Positions 56,100-64,000 of a DNA stretch of 64,000 nucleotides are shown here, one piece after another. The notes beneath the pieces are model-generated. The model saw nothing but the letters and a program-made list of their open reading frames with translations. It did no database searches and was not told where the DNA came from. How positions within the stretch are numbered: the first letter of the stretch is position 1; every line of letters starts with the position of its first letter. Source of the DNA: Arion vulgaris (Eukaryota > Mollusca > Gastropoda > Stylommatophora > Arionidae); NCBI GenBank assembly GCA_020796225.1, contig CM036762.1:16842286-16906285 (forward strand). The letters are read 5' to 3'. Made by a program: the position numbers and the translations under genes.

Positions 56100-56297
56100 G
56101 CCGTTGCACCATGTTATGCGCCTTACGGCTTGGTGCATCCGTTTTCTGCAAGCATTTGTTTCGTGTTAGCATTCCCTAGCGGACACGTGCATCCGATTTC
56201 AGCCGAACCTCATTAGTCACCTCTTACGACATGTGTGGCAGGTAACAGTGGTTCTATTCGTTACACCCCAAATTTGGGCCCCGGTAACCACTCGGGG
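56100..56297 (-). mobile_element. SINE-E copy
   Basis: CGGACACGTGCATCCGATTT, CACCTCTTACGACATGTGTG, CACCCCAAATTTGGGCCCCG, GTAACCACTCGGG; same subtype as 5085. Confidence 0.78.
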
Positions 56298-57019
56298 GAA
56301 CAGATATTCTGAACTCTGAAAATAATACCGATGAAAAGTATGAGTTTCTGGTAAAATTCATGTTAACTCAAAATTTCTTGTTGTTTCGTGGATAAAAAAC
56401 TATTGTTCCTTGTTCATTTTAAGATCATCTTCATCGCACATCGGACATGTCCATAATTGCTTCGATCTCGTTCCAAGCATGTATCTCAGTGTGTTTAGGT
56501 TAACAACTCCTGTTCTGTGTTGATTAATGTATCTACTGGGTTTTCTCACGTGGTTTCCGTTTGCAGCACCTATCGGTATGCACAACTTGCGCAACCGAGA
56601 TAAAGAATATCTTTATCTTTGTCGTTGAAATCTTCAGAGCGTATTTTTTATGGATATAAAACTAATAGAGCCAAAACCTGTACCTATTGCGGAATCACAT
56701 TTAAATACACACAAATTGTGATCCGTGTTTCAAGGAACTTACCACAGAAAGAAGCGTCAACAGGACTTGTCAGAGTAACTCAAGTCCATACATATGAACT
56801 CATTTTATACAACGGTTTGCTCATCACTATACCATCACAGAACTCTTCTCTGTTTAAGAAATAAGCAGTTCAAGACTTACTCACAGAGATTGCAAATTAC
56901 GAAACATTTTACAATTAAGAGAAGAAAATGAGCTCTGTGCTCAGGATCTGTCTAGTGATAGCACAGATCAGTTGCCACTCAATCCCATGACATCTGTGAT
57001 ACAGCCAGTTATTCTATTT
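56298..57019. other. No gene recognised
   Basis: Two short open frames carry CxxC pairs (minus 56400-56594, WTCPMCDEDDL; plus 56619-56864, TCTYCGITFKYTQ). They could be transposase or LINE remnants but I cannot name a family. Confidence 0.4.
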
Positions 57020-57245
57020 GAAGGTTGATGATCATCACCATCATCAAGTAGCTTGCCAGTTCTGGAACTTGGCTCTCATGACTGCAGTCTTGAAAAACTG
57101 CTAGTTGACCGATCGTCAGCAGCAGTCATTCTCAGATCGTCAATGACATCTTGCACTCATCGTCTTCTAGGTCTTCCTCACATTCATCTTCCAGGCACCA
57201 TTCCCTCCAAAATTGTCTTCTTCATGCACTCAGTTTGATGATAGG
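57020..57245 (-). mobile_element. LINE 3' end fragment
   Basis: Minus-strand frames give the C-terminal block around ILEGMVPGR, RRGRPRRRW-like and QLAVFQDCSHESQ, related to the fragment at 45640-46130. Frame broken. Confidence 0.68.
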
Positions 57246-57605
57246 GCAGAGAAATATCAGACGTAACTTGAGCCTAATCTGAAGGAGAAGGGTAGACCAG
57301 CATTTAAGGCAACACATAGCAATATCCTACACAATAAGCCATTTCGAGCACTCATTTCTTGCAGATCATTGACAGAGAGTAGTATTTTGAACTAGCAGTT
57401 ATTTGCGTGCTGCCCAGAGGGAGACTTTTGGTCAGCATCATTAAGCTATAGATAATGAGATATAAGATATGAAGTGGCAGCGTCTTGATAATCAGCTGTA
57501 GGTATGCCAGGAGTGCTTTGATGTCGGTTCAGTAACCAATAACTAATGTTAGTATCGAGAGCAAATTAAAAGTACATTCCTTTTTTATATATTGTAATTG
57601 AAGAA
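57246..57605. other. No gene recognised
   Basis: Nothing supported. Confidence 0.45.
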
Positions 57606-57855
57606 GTGTGGCATCTGAGGCTTAGGGGGTAGTGACTCGGTCTATTAACTCCGACGTTCTGAGTTCGAATCACGCTGCAGACAGTTTAGCAGCAAATTGT
57701 TTCGCGTGGATTTTAACAAAAGGACGATGACACCACCCGTTCAGAAAGCAATGGCAAACTACTGAACGTAATAATGCCTAGAAAAAAGCACAAACAGCGT
57801 TAAAAGCTGGGGTTGATTCGAAAAGTCCTGTAAAGGATATGCTATTAACTTTTTT
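57606..57855 (+). mobile_element. SINE-B, full-length copy
   Basis: GGGTAGTGACTCGGTCTATT, box B GAGTTCGAATCACGC, core CGTTCAGAAAGCAATGGCAA, GCCTAGAAAAAAGC and 3' end GTAAAGGATATGCTATTAAC plus T run. Confidence 0.9.
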
Positions 57856-57879
57856 TTGTAATTGAAGAAGGGACTGATG

Positions 57880-58120
57880 ACGAAGGATTTACTTTATTGC
57901 ACCGGATTTTACCACTATATGGTTTGACCCCTTTCTCAGAAATTGCACTCCCACCTGCCTAGAGTGTTGCACAAAGCACGAACTTTATAGCTTCCGCAAC
58001 AGTCCTACTGGTCTCTGGAACAAATGCACTCATGAACAGAACATCACGATCCAAATTCGAACCCACGCCCTTCGAAATGCAAGGCAAATGCTTAAAGACT
58101 TAGTCACTGAGTGGGTTATT
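57880..58120 (-). mobile_element. SINE-A copy, full length
   Basis: Reverse: GGATTTACTTTATTGCACCG, CTATATGGTTTGACCCCTTT, GAGTGTTGCACAAAGCACGA, CAACAGTCCTACTGG, then box B (ATTCGAACCCACGCCC) and the head end GACTTAGTCACTGAGTGGG. Confidence 0.87.
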
Positions 58121-58154
58121 CGAAACGGATTAATTGGTATATTTTATGTTTGCT

Positions 58155-58520
58155 TGTCAATACTTCATTCTTTCTTTCTTTATTTTGTCCTTCTCTGCTT
58201 TTTTTGCCGTTAGGTGTAGCAGGTTTAACTGATGATCGGTTTCTGAGATAATGCACGCTCGGTCGTTTGTTACACTGTGGTATTGTGGAGTTTTAAGCTG
58301 TCTCTAACTCCATCAACCCATCTTTTCTTGGTCTGCCCCTTCCTCTTGATGATTCCATTTTCAGGTTGTACGTTTTTGCAACTGGTGTATTCGGGTTTAT
58401 TCTGACCAAGTGGCCAAACCATTTGAGTCTCTGTTTTTCAATAAATCTAATAGCAGGTATTCTTCCGACTGTTCTTCTAGTTTCCCCATTTCGTATTTGG
58501 TCTCTTCTTGTCAACACTTC
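58155..58520 (-). mobile_element. LINE-E 3' end
   Basis: The minus strand encodes RRDQIRNGETRRTVGRIPAI, EKQRLKWFGHLVRINPNTPV and RGRGRPRKDGL; A-rich tail at 58155-58210. Confidence 0.87.
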
Positions 58521-58814
58521 ATGATATAACCAAAAAAAGAGAGCTCGCTCTTAGGTTGAAATACAGTACATCTGCTTTAAAAAGTACTTTAACCCCTCAA
58601 TACAAAATATCAAAACATAACAGCAAGTAATTTAACTTTTCTGTTTTTTTTACTAAAGCACTAATCTGACTGGAGTCACAAAGCTACACTCATGCGTGCA
58701 GTTTGAGTGATTCGTTGAGTATGTTCCAAAAAGTGGAGGCTGAGTCGGTAAGAAGGCAATGGACTGAATCACTGCAATCGTCAATATTTCGTAGAATTAC
58801 GATCATCTTCGTTC
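58521..58814. other. Spacer with recurring GATATAACCAAAAAAA motif
   Basis: The motif at 58522 is followed by CTTAGGTTGAAAT; compare 18251 and 63362. Confidence 0.5.
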
Positions 58815-59012
58815 CGTGGCTCATTGGTGTCAATAGCACTGAGAGAGCAGACTCTGCCACCGTATCAGGGGCTCAGTTGGTGTCAATGGCACTGAGAGAG
58901 CAGACTCTGCCACCATCAGGCCAGTTGGTGCAAAGCCGAGAGGCGACTCTGCCCGATCAGGCCAGTTGGTGTCAATGGCACTGAGAGAGCAGACTCTGCC
59001 ACCGTATCAGGG
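58815..59012. repeat. ~55-bp minisatellite, 4 copies
   Basis: Unit TCAATGGCACTGAGAGAGCA, GACTCTGCCACCGTATCAGG, GGCTCAGTTGGTG; the third copy has lost about ten bases. Confidence 0.9.
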
Positions 59013-59507
59013 GGTCATCCAATGGATAGAGCTGACATTCTCTCTCTCTCTCGATCATTCTTAAGCCGCTTTTATCATTCGATTGTGATATATAAGCAGC
59101 CAAACATCAAGAACGGATGTACGTGCACGGCCTTTCGTACCTATTGGAGCTCAGGTGCTTATCCTTCGGCTATGTTCGATTTCAGCCAGCGTTTACTGCG
59201 TTCGCTCTCCGTTAGCCTTTTGCTGTCCCCAGCCAAAACCCACAAGGCAGCAGGTTGAGCTGACATTCGGAACGCCCTCATAGAGTGTTGCTGCAGGGAG
59301 GAATTTTATTTCAACCAACCTCCGTCAACTGCTAGACTGTAAGACTTTGGATTGAAGATTTGAGTGCTCAGAAAAGAAGAGCACAATAGGTATATGATTA
59401 GGCTCATCAATAAACATCGAACTGGTGCAGTTAGTCACGGGACGCTGTTGGAGATATTGCCTAGGAGATCAGAGCACTTGTTTGATCGATTTATTGATTG
59501 ATAGGAC
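59013..59507. other. No gene recognised
   Basis: (TC)n at 59039-59053; nothing else identified. Confidence 0.45.
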
Positions 59508-59674
59508 CAGTGGCGGCTCGTGTTCATTTTTGTTGGTGGGGCCAGACACAGATTTTCGGAAAAATCATAGTTTTATGTTAGGTTATATTTTAATTTATAA
59601 AATAATAAATACACGGTGCACATTATTTTTGGTGGTATCCGGCCCCACTGGCCTCTAATGACGAGCCGCCACTG
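59508..59674 (+). mobile_element. hAT-like MITE, copy 4, perfect 8-bp TSD
   Basis: Flanked on both sides by GATAGGAC. 167 bases; ends CAGTGGCGGCTCGT and ACGAGCCGCCACTG. Confidence 0.95.
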
Positions 59675-59715
59675 GATAGGACCAGCATCATTGCACTTTG
59701 GTGAGTAATCGTGTG

Positions 59716-59785
59716 TGCTCCGATCTCTTTCTTACACACAGAGATCTCCGATGCAGAGCACGAACTCCATAGCTTCGGCGAGGGT
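59716..59785 (-). mobile_element. SINE-F/SINE-A fragment
   Basis: GATCTCTTTCTTACACACAG and GCAGAGCACGAACTCCATAG match the reverse of 34990-35050. Confidence 0.6.
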
Positions 59786-59999
59786 TCATGATGCAGTTTT
59801 GAAGATGGTGAAGATATTTTGTAGGAATGTTATATTTAATTTTGTTCTAATGAATTTTACCAGGCAGCAGCTTTCCAGCCTGTTCTTCTCGATTTTGAAC
59901 TGCCAAGGGTTCTTTTACGTGCTCAAATTGAATACGGGATCTACGCTTTATCGTCCGTCTCCGATAAGAATTGGAACTCGATCTCACCTACACTGAGAT

Positions 60000-60100
60000 C
60001 AGGGATCTCTGGAACAATATCACAATGACTTCACGAGGGAGCGAACCGGTTACCTGTGGCACGAGAAGCGACCGCCTTACCTGTAATCTACAGAGACCCC
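60000..60100 (-). mobile_element. tRNA-like SINE head
   Basis: On the minus strand: GGTCTCTGTAGATTACAGGT, box A-like start, then a box B near ACCGGTTCGCTCCC. It looks like a SINE-A relative cut off by the array at 60112. A real tRNA gene is unlikely because no full cloverleaf can be formed. Confidence 0.6.
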
Positions 60101-60111
60101 TTATTTAATTA

Positions 60112-61170
60112 TTGTGGTATTTTCTTGTACACACCTGGACATGCTGACTTTCTTGTACACACCTGGACATGCTGACTTTCTTGTACACACCTGTGCATGC
60201 TGACTTTCTTGTACACACCTGGACATGCTGACTTTCTTGTACACACCTGGACATGCTGACTTTCTTGTACACACCTGGACATGCTGACTTTCTTGTACAC
60301 ACCTGGACATGCTGACTTTCTTGTACACACCTGGACATGCTGACTTTCTTGTACACACCTGGACATGCTGACTTTCTTGTACACACCTGGACATGCTGAC
60401 TTTCTTGTACACACCTGGACATGCTGACTTTCTTGTACACACCTGGACATGCTGACTTTCTTGTACACACCTGGACATGCTGGAGTGCAGGGTAACGAGC
60501 ATGCTGACTTTCTTGTACACACCTGGACATGCTGGAGTGCAGGGTAACGAGCATGCTGACTTTCTTGTACACACCTGGACATGCTGACTTTCTTGTACAC
60601 ACCTGTACATGCTGGAGTGCAGGGTAACGAGCATGCTGACTTTCTTGTACACACCTGGACATGCTAGAGTGCAGGGTAACGAGCATGCTGACTTTCTTGT
60701 ACACACCTGGACATACTGGAGTGCAGGGTAACGAGCGTGCTGACTTTCTTGTACACACCTGGACATGCTGGAGTGCATGGTAACGAGCGTGCTGACTTTC
60801 TTGTACACACCTGGACATGCTGGAGTGCATGGTAACGAGCGTGCTGACTTTCTTGTACACACCTGGACATGCTGGAGTGCATGGTAACGAGCATGCTGAC
60901 TTTCTTGTACACACCTGGGCATGCTCGAGTGCAGGGTAACGAGCGTGCTGACTTTCTTGTACACACCTGGACATGCTGCAGTACAGGGTAACGAGCGTGT
61001 TGACTTTCTTGTACACACCTGAACATGCTGGAGTGCAGGGTAACGAGAGTGCTGACTTTCTTGTACACACCTGGACATGCTGGGTGCAGGGTAGCGAGCG
61101 TACTAACGTTCTTGTACACACATGAACATGCTGGAGTGCAGGGTAACAAGCATGTTGACTTTCTTGTACA
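60112..61170 (+). repeat. 52/28-bp array built from the LINE-H RNase H motif
   Basis: Read on the plus strand the 52-base unit encodes PGHAGVQGNERADFLVHT, the RNase H end with catalytic His and Asp (compare MPGHAGVRGNKRADSLANNA at 39091, minus). About 13 such units fill 60481-61170. The left part (60112-60480) consists of about 13 copies of a 28-base unit lacking the 24 bases between two CATGCTG repeats. Unit sizes are one more than a multiple of three, so the antisense strand has a spurious 372-codon frame. Confidence 0.95.
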
Positions 61171-61174
61171 CACC

Positions 61175-61315
61175 TGGTCTTCTCCAGCCCTTCATGTCCT
61201 TTTATATGTCCAAAATATCTCAATTTCTCTTTCGTATTTGTAGCATCAGCCAGTTTTCTTTGATTTTGAGTTCTTTCTGGATAGATCTATTTGTTCTCTT
61301 CTCTGTTCAAATATA
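61175..61315 (-). mobile_element. LINE-G fragment
   Basis: The minus strand encodes RYFGHIKGHEGLEKT; also GATTTTGAGTTCTTTCTGGA shared with 34040 and, reversed, with 40930. It separates the RNase H array from the LINE-H tail. Confidence 0.75.
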
Positions 61316-61435
61316 CTCATGGGTACGGTGCTGAAATGGACTTTAGGATGGCTGATGCATCGGAGGACAGAGCACGAATGGGAATGCCCAATATGACATG
61401 ACGTCGATCGCGTAGCATAACATAACATAACATTG
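61316..61435 (+). mobile_element. LINE-H 3' end with (AACAT)n tail
   Basis: CTCATGGGTACGGTGCTGAA, GACAGAGCACGAATGGGAAT, GACGTCGATCGCGTAGC, then AACATAACATAACATT. Same strand as the RNase H array, so array and tail probably belong to one LINE-H copy. Confidence 0.8.
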
Positions 61436-61936
61436 CTGCAACTATGGAGACGTCCGTAGTGCAATGATAACATTCTTAACTGAAACTGAATCTATGTATC
61501 AAAGGCTAATGTCTTTCATTTCTTGGAAATCTGTTATTATTATGCGTTTCACGACGTTTTTCCGTTGTTTAATATTAATATTTCTGCAACAGCGTGACCG
61601 TAATTGTGGTAACTTTGCATATGACCTAATGATCGCTATGTCCCGAGATAGATATTTTTCTAACTCAATAACTAACGTATGGATTAAAATTTTCTTTATT
61701 TAAAGTATATGAAAGTGACAATCTCCTTGTTCAATCATGTATTGAGGAAGTATTACCCCTTTATATTTGTTAGATATTTCGATTGCATCACTTGAACGAA
61801 TTTCACGTGAGTTTTCCCCAATATATTCAACGCTTTATAGCGTTTTAAAAAAATGTACATTGATCTTTCTAGTGTATTCAGTTACCGTTTGCTGTTTGTG
61901 TATTTCAAGGGATAGGTGTGTCACAATACTTGCGAT
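61436..61936. other. No gene recognised
   Basis: AT-rich; nothing supported. Confidence 0.45.
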
Positions 61937-62095
61937 CAGTGGCGGCTCGTGATCATTTTTGTTGGTGGGGCCAGACACAAGTTTTTGGAAAAATCATGGT
62001 TTTGGGTTGTTATATTTTAATTTATAAAATACTAAATACGTTACACATTATTTTGGTGGGTCCGGCCCCACTGGCCCTAATGACGAGCCGCCACT
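61937..62095 (+). mobile_element. hAT-like MITE, copy 5, no clean TSD
   Basis: Starts CAGTGGCGGCTCGT; the right end reads ACGAGCCGCCACT and lacks the final G. Flanks CTTGCGAT and CTAGATTT do not match well, so one side was rearranged after insertion. Confidence 0.88.
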
Positions 62096-62595
62096 CTAGA
62101 TTTGTAATACAATTGGTATGATAATGGACAACGCATCATATTCCAACACTGTGGCAAAATAGAACAAAATCCCGACATCTTCGAGCACAAAAGATGCTAT
62201 AAAACTTTGACTCAGAAAGGAGAACATTCCATTTAAGAAGGGGTTTATGAAGCCTGAATTACTATCTATTGTAAAAAAAAAGCCACAAAAGACCAGGATA
62301 TTCTAAACAGACAAGTTGATTCAACAGCATGGTCATGTGTGTTTGAGACTACCACCTTATCATTTACACTTAAACCCAATTGAACTCATGTGGGCCAAAG
62401 TTAAAGGACAGGTAGCAGCTGAAAATAAAACTGTCAAGCTAAGCAATATGAAAGAACTAACATATGCCGCCCTGTCGAAAATAGACAGAGCTTACTGGTG
62501 TAAATGCGAAGACCATGTCTTAAAGGAGGAAAATGACTACTGGGACAAAGATGGACTGTCGTTCGTGCAGCAGATGATAGTCATCAATATATAAG
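62096..62595 (+). pseudogene. DDE transposase remnant (Tc1/mariner-IS630 type), C-terminal part
   Basis: Begins MIMDNASYS near 62118 (its Asp fits the second catalytic position), is broken by a stop, and continues in a 92-codon open stretch (62316-62594) with LPPYHLHLNPIELMWAKVKG, whose Glu fits the last catalytic position of D,D,E enzymes. The rest (YWCKCEDHVLKEENDYWDKD) is a typical C-terminal end of this group. The N-terminal half is missing and replaced at the left by the MITE. No terminal repeats seen. The transposase is related to IS630/Tc1-type enzymes, not to hAT, so it is not the source of the MITE. Confidence 0.82.
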
Positions 62596-62699
62596 ACTCA
62601 TCCGTTACCTGACCCTCCAAAATTCGAATTGTATAACGCCTATGCCGAAAATATGCAAATTTCTTAATTTACGTCAATTATTTTCTTCCGGTACCAAAT

Positions 62700-63060
62700 A
62701 ATTACTCATCATCATCAGGTGCCGTCTCCACATCGAAGGTTGGCTGCAATGAATCTCAAACATCCTCTGTCTTTCACCTTGGTGTTGCATTCTGCCAGAC
62801 TGTAACCTGTCCATTTCTTAAAGTTTCCTCCCACTTATCTCTCGGTCTTCCTCTTGCTCTTCCCCTCAACTTTCCCCTCTAGTAAATGTTTTGTCATGGT
62901 GTCATGTCTTTTTATGTGCCCAAAATACTTTACTTCTCTGAATTGTATTTCTCTTAATAATTGTTTCGTCCTGCCTAGTTTTCCTAAAACTTGTTTATTT
63001 GTCTGTTTTTCTGTCCATGAAACTCTGCCTATTCTTCTATATATCCACATCTCAAATGCA
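62700..63060 (-). mobile_element. LINE 3' end
   Basis: The minus strand encodes MWIYRRIGRVSWTEKQTNKQ, LREIQFREVKYFGHIKRHDT and GKVEGKSKRKTER, 71 codons open, then a frame-broken 3' end. 5'-truncated. Confidence 0.85.
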
Positions 63061-63539
63061 TACTAGGTTAGAAAAAAATCAAAGGAATTCGCCGTTGCAA
63101 GAAAAGTACACTACCTGGAAACAATGAATTTTATAAAAATCGTCGGGACATCGGAAATACAACACCACATGCAAAAAAATCCATGCAAGGAATATGGAGA
63201 TGTTTGAGGTCAATTGTTGACCGATCTTTTTGAAACGCACGTCTGCGGGACTTATGTACAAGATAAGTGTATTCATGAAACGTGATTTCGCTGAAATTCT
63301 ATTTTCTCGAAAAGGCGTTAACTCTTTAAATTGTTATGTATGCTGGTAAATGGTCAACATGACATAATATAACCAAAAAAAAAGGTTCGTTCTTATGTTC
63401 AAGGTTCCTGTTTTAGATTAAAGAGAAATAGCTTATATAAAGAAAAGAAAAAAAGAGATAGAACACTGGATAGAACAAGGTAGGAATAAATTATATTGTA
63501 GTATGTTATGTTACTGCTACGCCCTTTCCATTTGCAGCT
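63061..63539. other. No gene; recurring ATATAACCAAAAAAA motif at 63367
   Basis: A third, weaker copy of the motif at 18251 and 58522. Nothing else recognised. Confidence 0.45.
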
Positions 63540-64000
63540 CCAGCTTTCATATCTGAATTAATCACAGCAAAATGCAGTGGCTGCTTCAGTCAAGCATCTA
63601 CAAACAGATGGTACTTCTGTTGAACAAATGTAAGCAGTTAATGCTTCAGTCATGTATTTATTAGCAGTCAGTGCTTCAGTCTACAGTTGTAAACTGTCAA
63701 TACTCCAGTCATGTATTTGTAAGCAGACGATATTACACTCATACAACTGTAAGGAATTGATGCTTCAGTCATACAATAGTGAACAGGCAATGCTTCAGTC
63801 ATACAGTAGTAAACTGTCGGTGTCTAAGTCATACATTAGTAAACAGTCGGTGTCTCAGTCATACAGTAGTAAACAGTCAGTGTCTCAGTCATACAGTAGT
63901 AAACAGTCAGTGTCTCAGTCATACAGTAGTAAACAGTCGGTGTCTCAGTCAGACATTAGTAAACAGTCGGTGTCTCAGTCATACAGTAGTAAACAGTCAA
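63540..64000. repeat. ~30-bp satellite running off the window end
   Basis: Unit CAGTCATACAGTAGTAAACA + GTCAGTGTCT. Copies are diverged before about 63780 and become almost identical towards 64000, so the core of the array is probably beyond the window. Confidence 0.93.

Noticed and set aside
56619..56864. Possible zinc-binding gene (CTYCGITF)
   Set aside because: One CxxC pair without a matching second pair; more likely a transposon remnant, and I cannot name it.
59508..59674. Alternative reading of the MITE as a PIF/Harbinger or Tc1 element
   Set aside because: Three copies have exact 8-base duplications; Harbinger makes 3 and Tc1/mariner uses TA.
60105..61223. Longest open frame in the window (372 codons, minus strand, repeated VQVCTRKS-like peptides)
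   Set aside because: It is the antisense of the RNase H motif array. Unit lengths of 52 and 28 are both one more than a multiple of three, so an unbroken unit opens all frames. No start context, signal or family match.

Overview
The window looks like a piece of a large, repeat-rich invertebrate genome. It is eukaryotic because it has two spliced genes with multi-kilobase introns, tRNA-derived SINEs, many decayed non-LTR retrotransposons (LINEs), hAT and mariner derivatives, and long satellites. The two host genes belong to the yellow / major royal jelly protein (MRJP) family. That family suggests an arthropod, but yellow-like genes also occur in other invertebrates and the LINE types do not settle the phylum.

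Host genes. Two paralogous yellow/MRJP genes lie head to tail on the minus strand. Gene A has its signal-peptide exon at 13331-13534 and main exon at 7438-8568, separated by a 4.8 kb intron. Gene B has exon 1 at 46804-47016 and main exon at 41856-43027, separated by a 3.8 kb intron. Both share the same phase-0 intron position and both end in a hydrophobic tail that resembles a GPI-attachment signal. Gene B exon 2 has a cluster of one-base deletions over about 0.3 kb. I found no other host gene I can defend.

Layout. 1-4535: two abutting satellites (64-bp and 53-bp units) that grew out of a tRNA-derived SINE and its flank. 4.5-7.2 kb: LINE and SINE fragments. 7.3-13.6 kb: gene A with a repeat-filled intron. 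13.6-41 kb: LINE fragments, SINEs, a mariner deletion derivative, hAT-like MITEs and about ten minisatellites. 41.8-47.1 kb: gene B. 47.3-53.3 kb: a 12-bp satellite interrupted by a near-complete, RTE-like LINE. 53.3-64 kb: more LINE ends, SINEs, two MITEs, a DDE transposase remnant, and a large array built from a LINE RNase H motif.

Main theme. Many tandem arrays are not anonymous: their units can be read as internal pieces of transposons or of a host exon. These are a SINE body, a SINE head plus flank, a LINE endonuclease motif, a LINE reverse-transcriptase FADD motif, a LINE C-terminal motif, a LINE RNase H motif, and the splice acceptor plus exon start of gene B. This recurring in-place tandem amplification is the most distinctive property of the window. 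All repeat and family assignments were made by eye; coordinates of repeat edges are good to about 5-20 bases.
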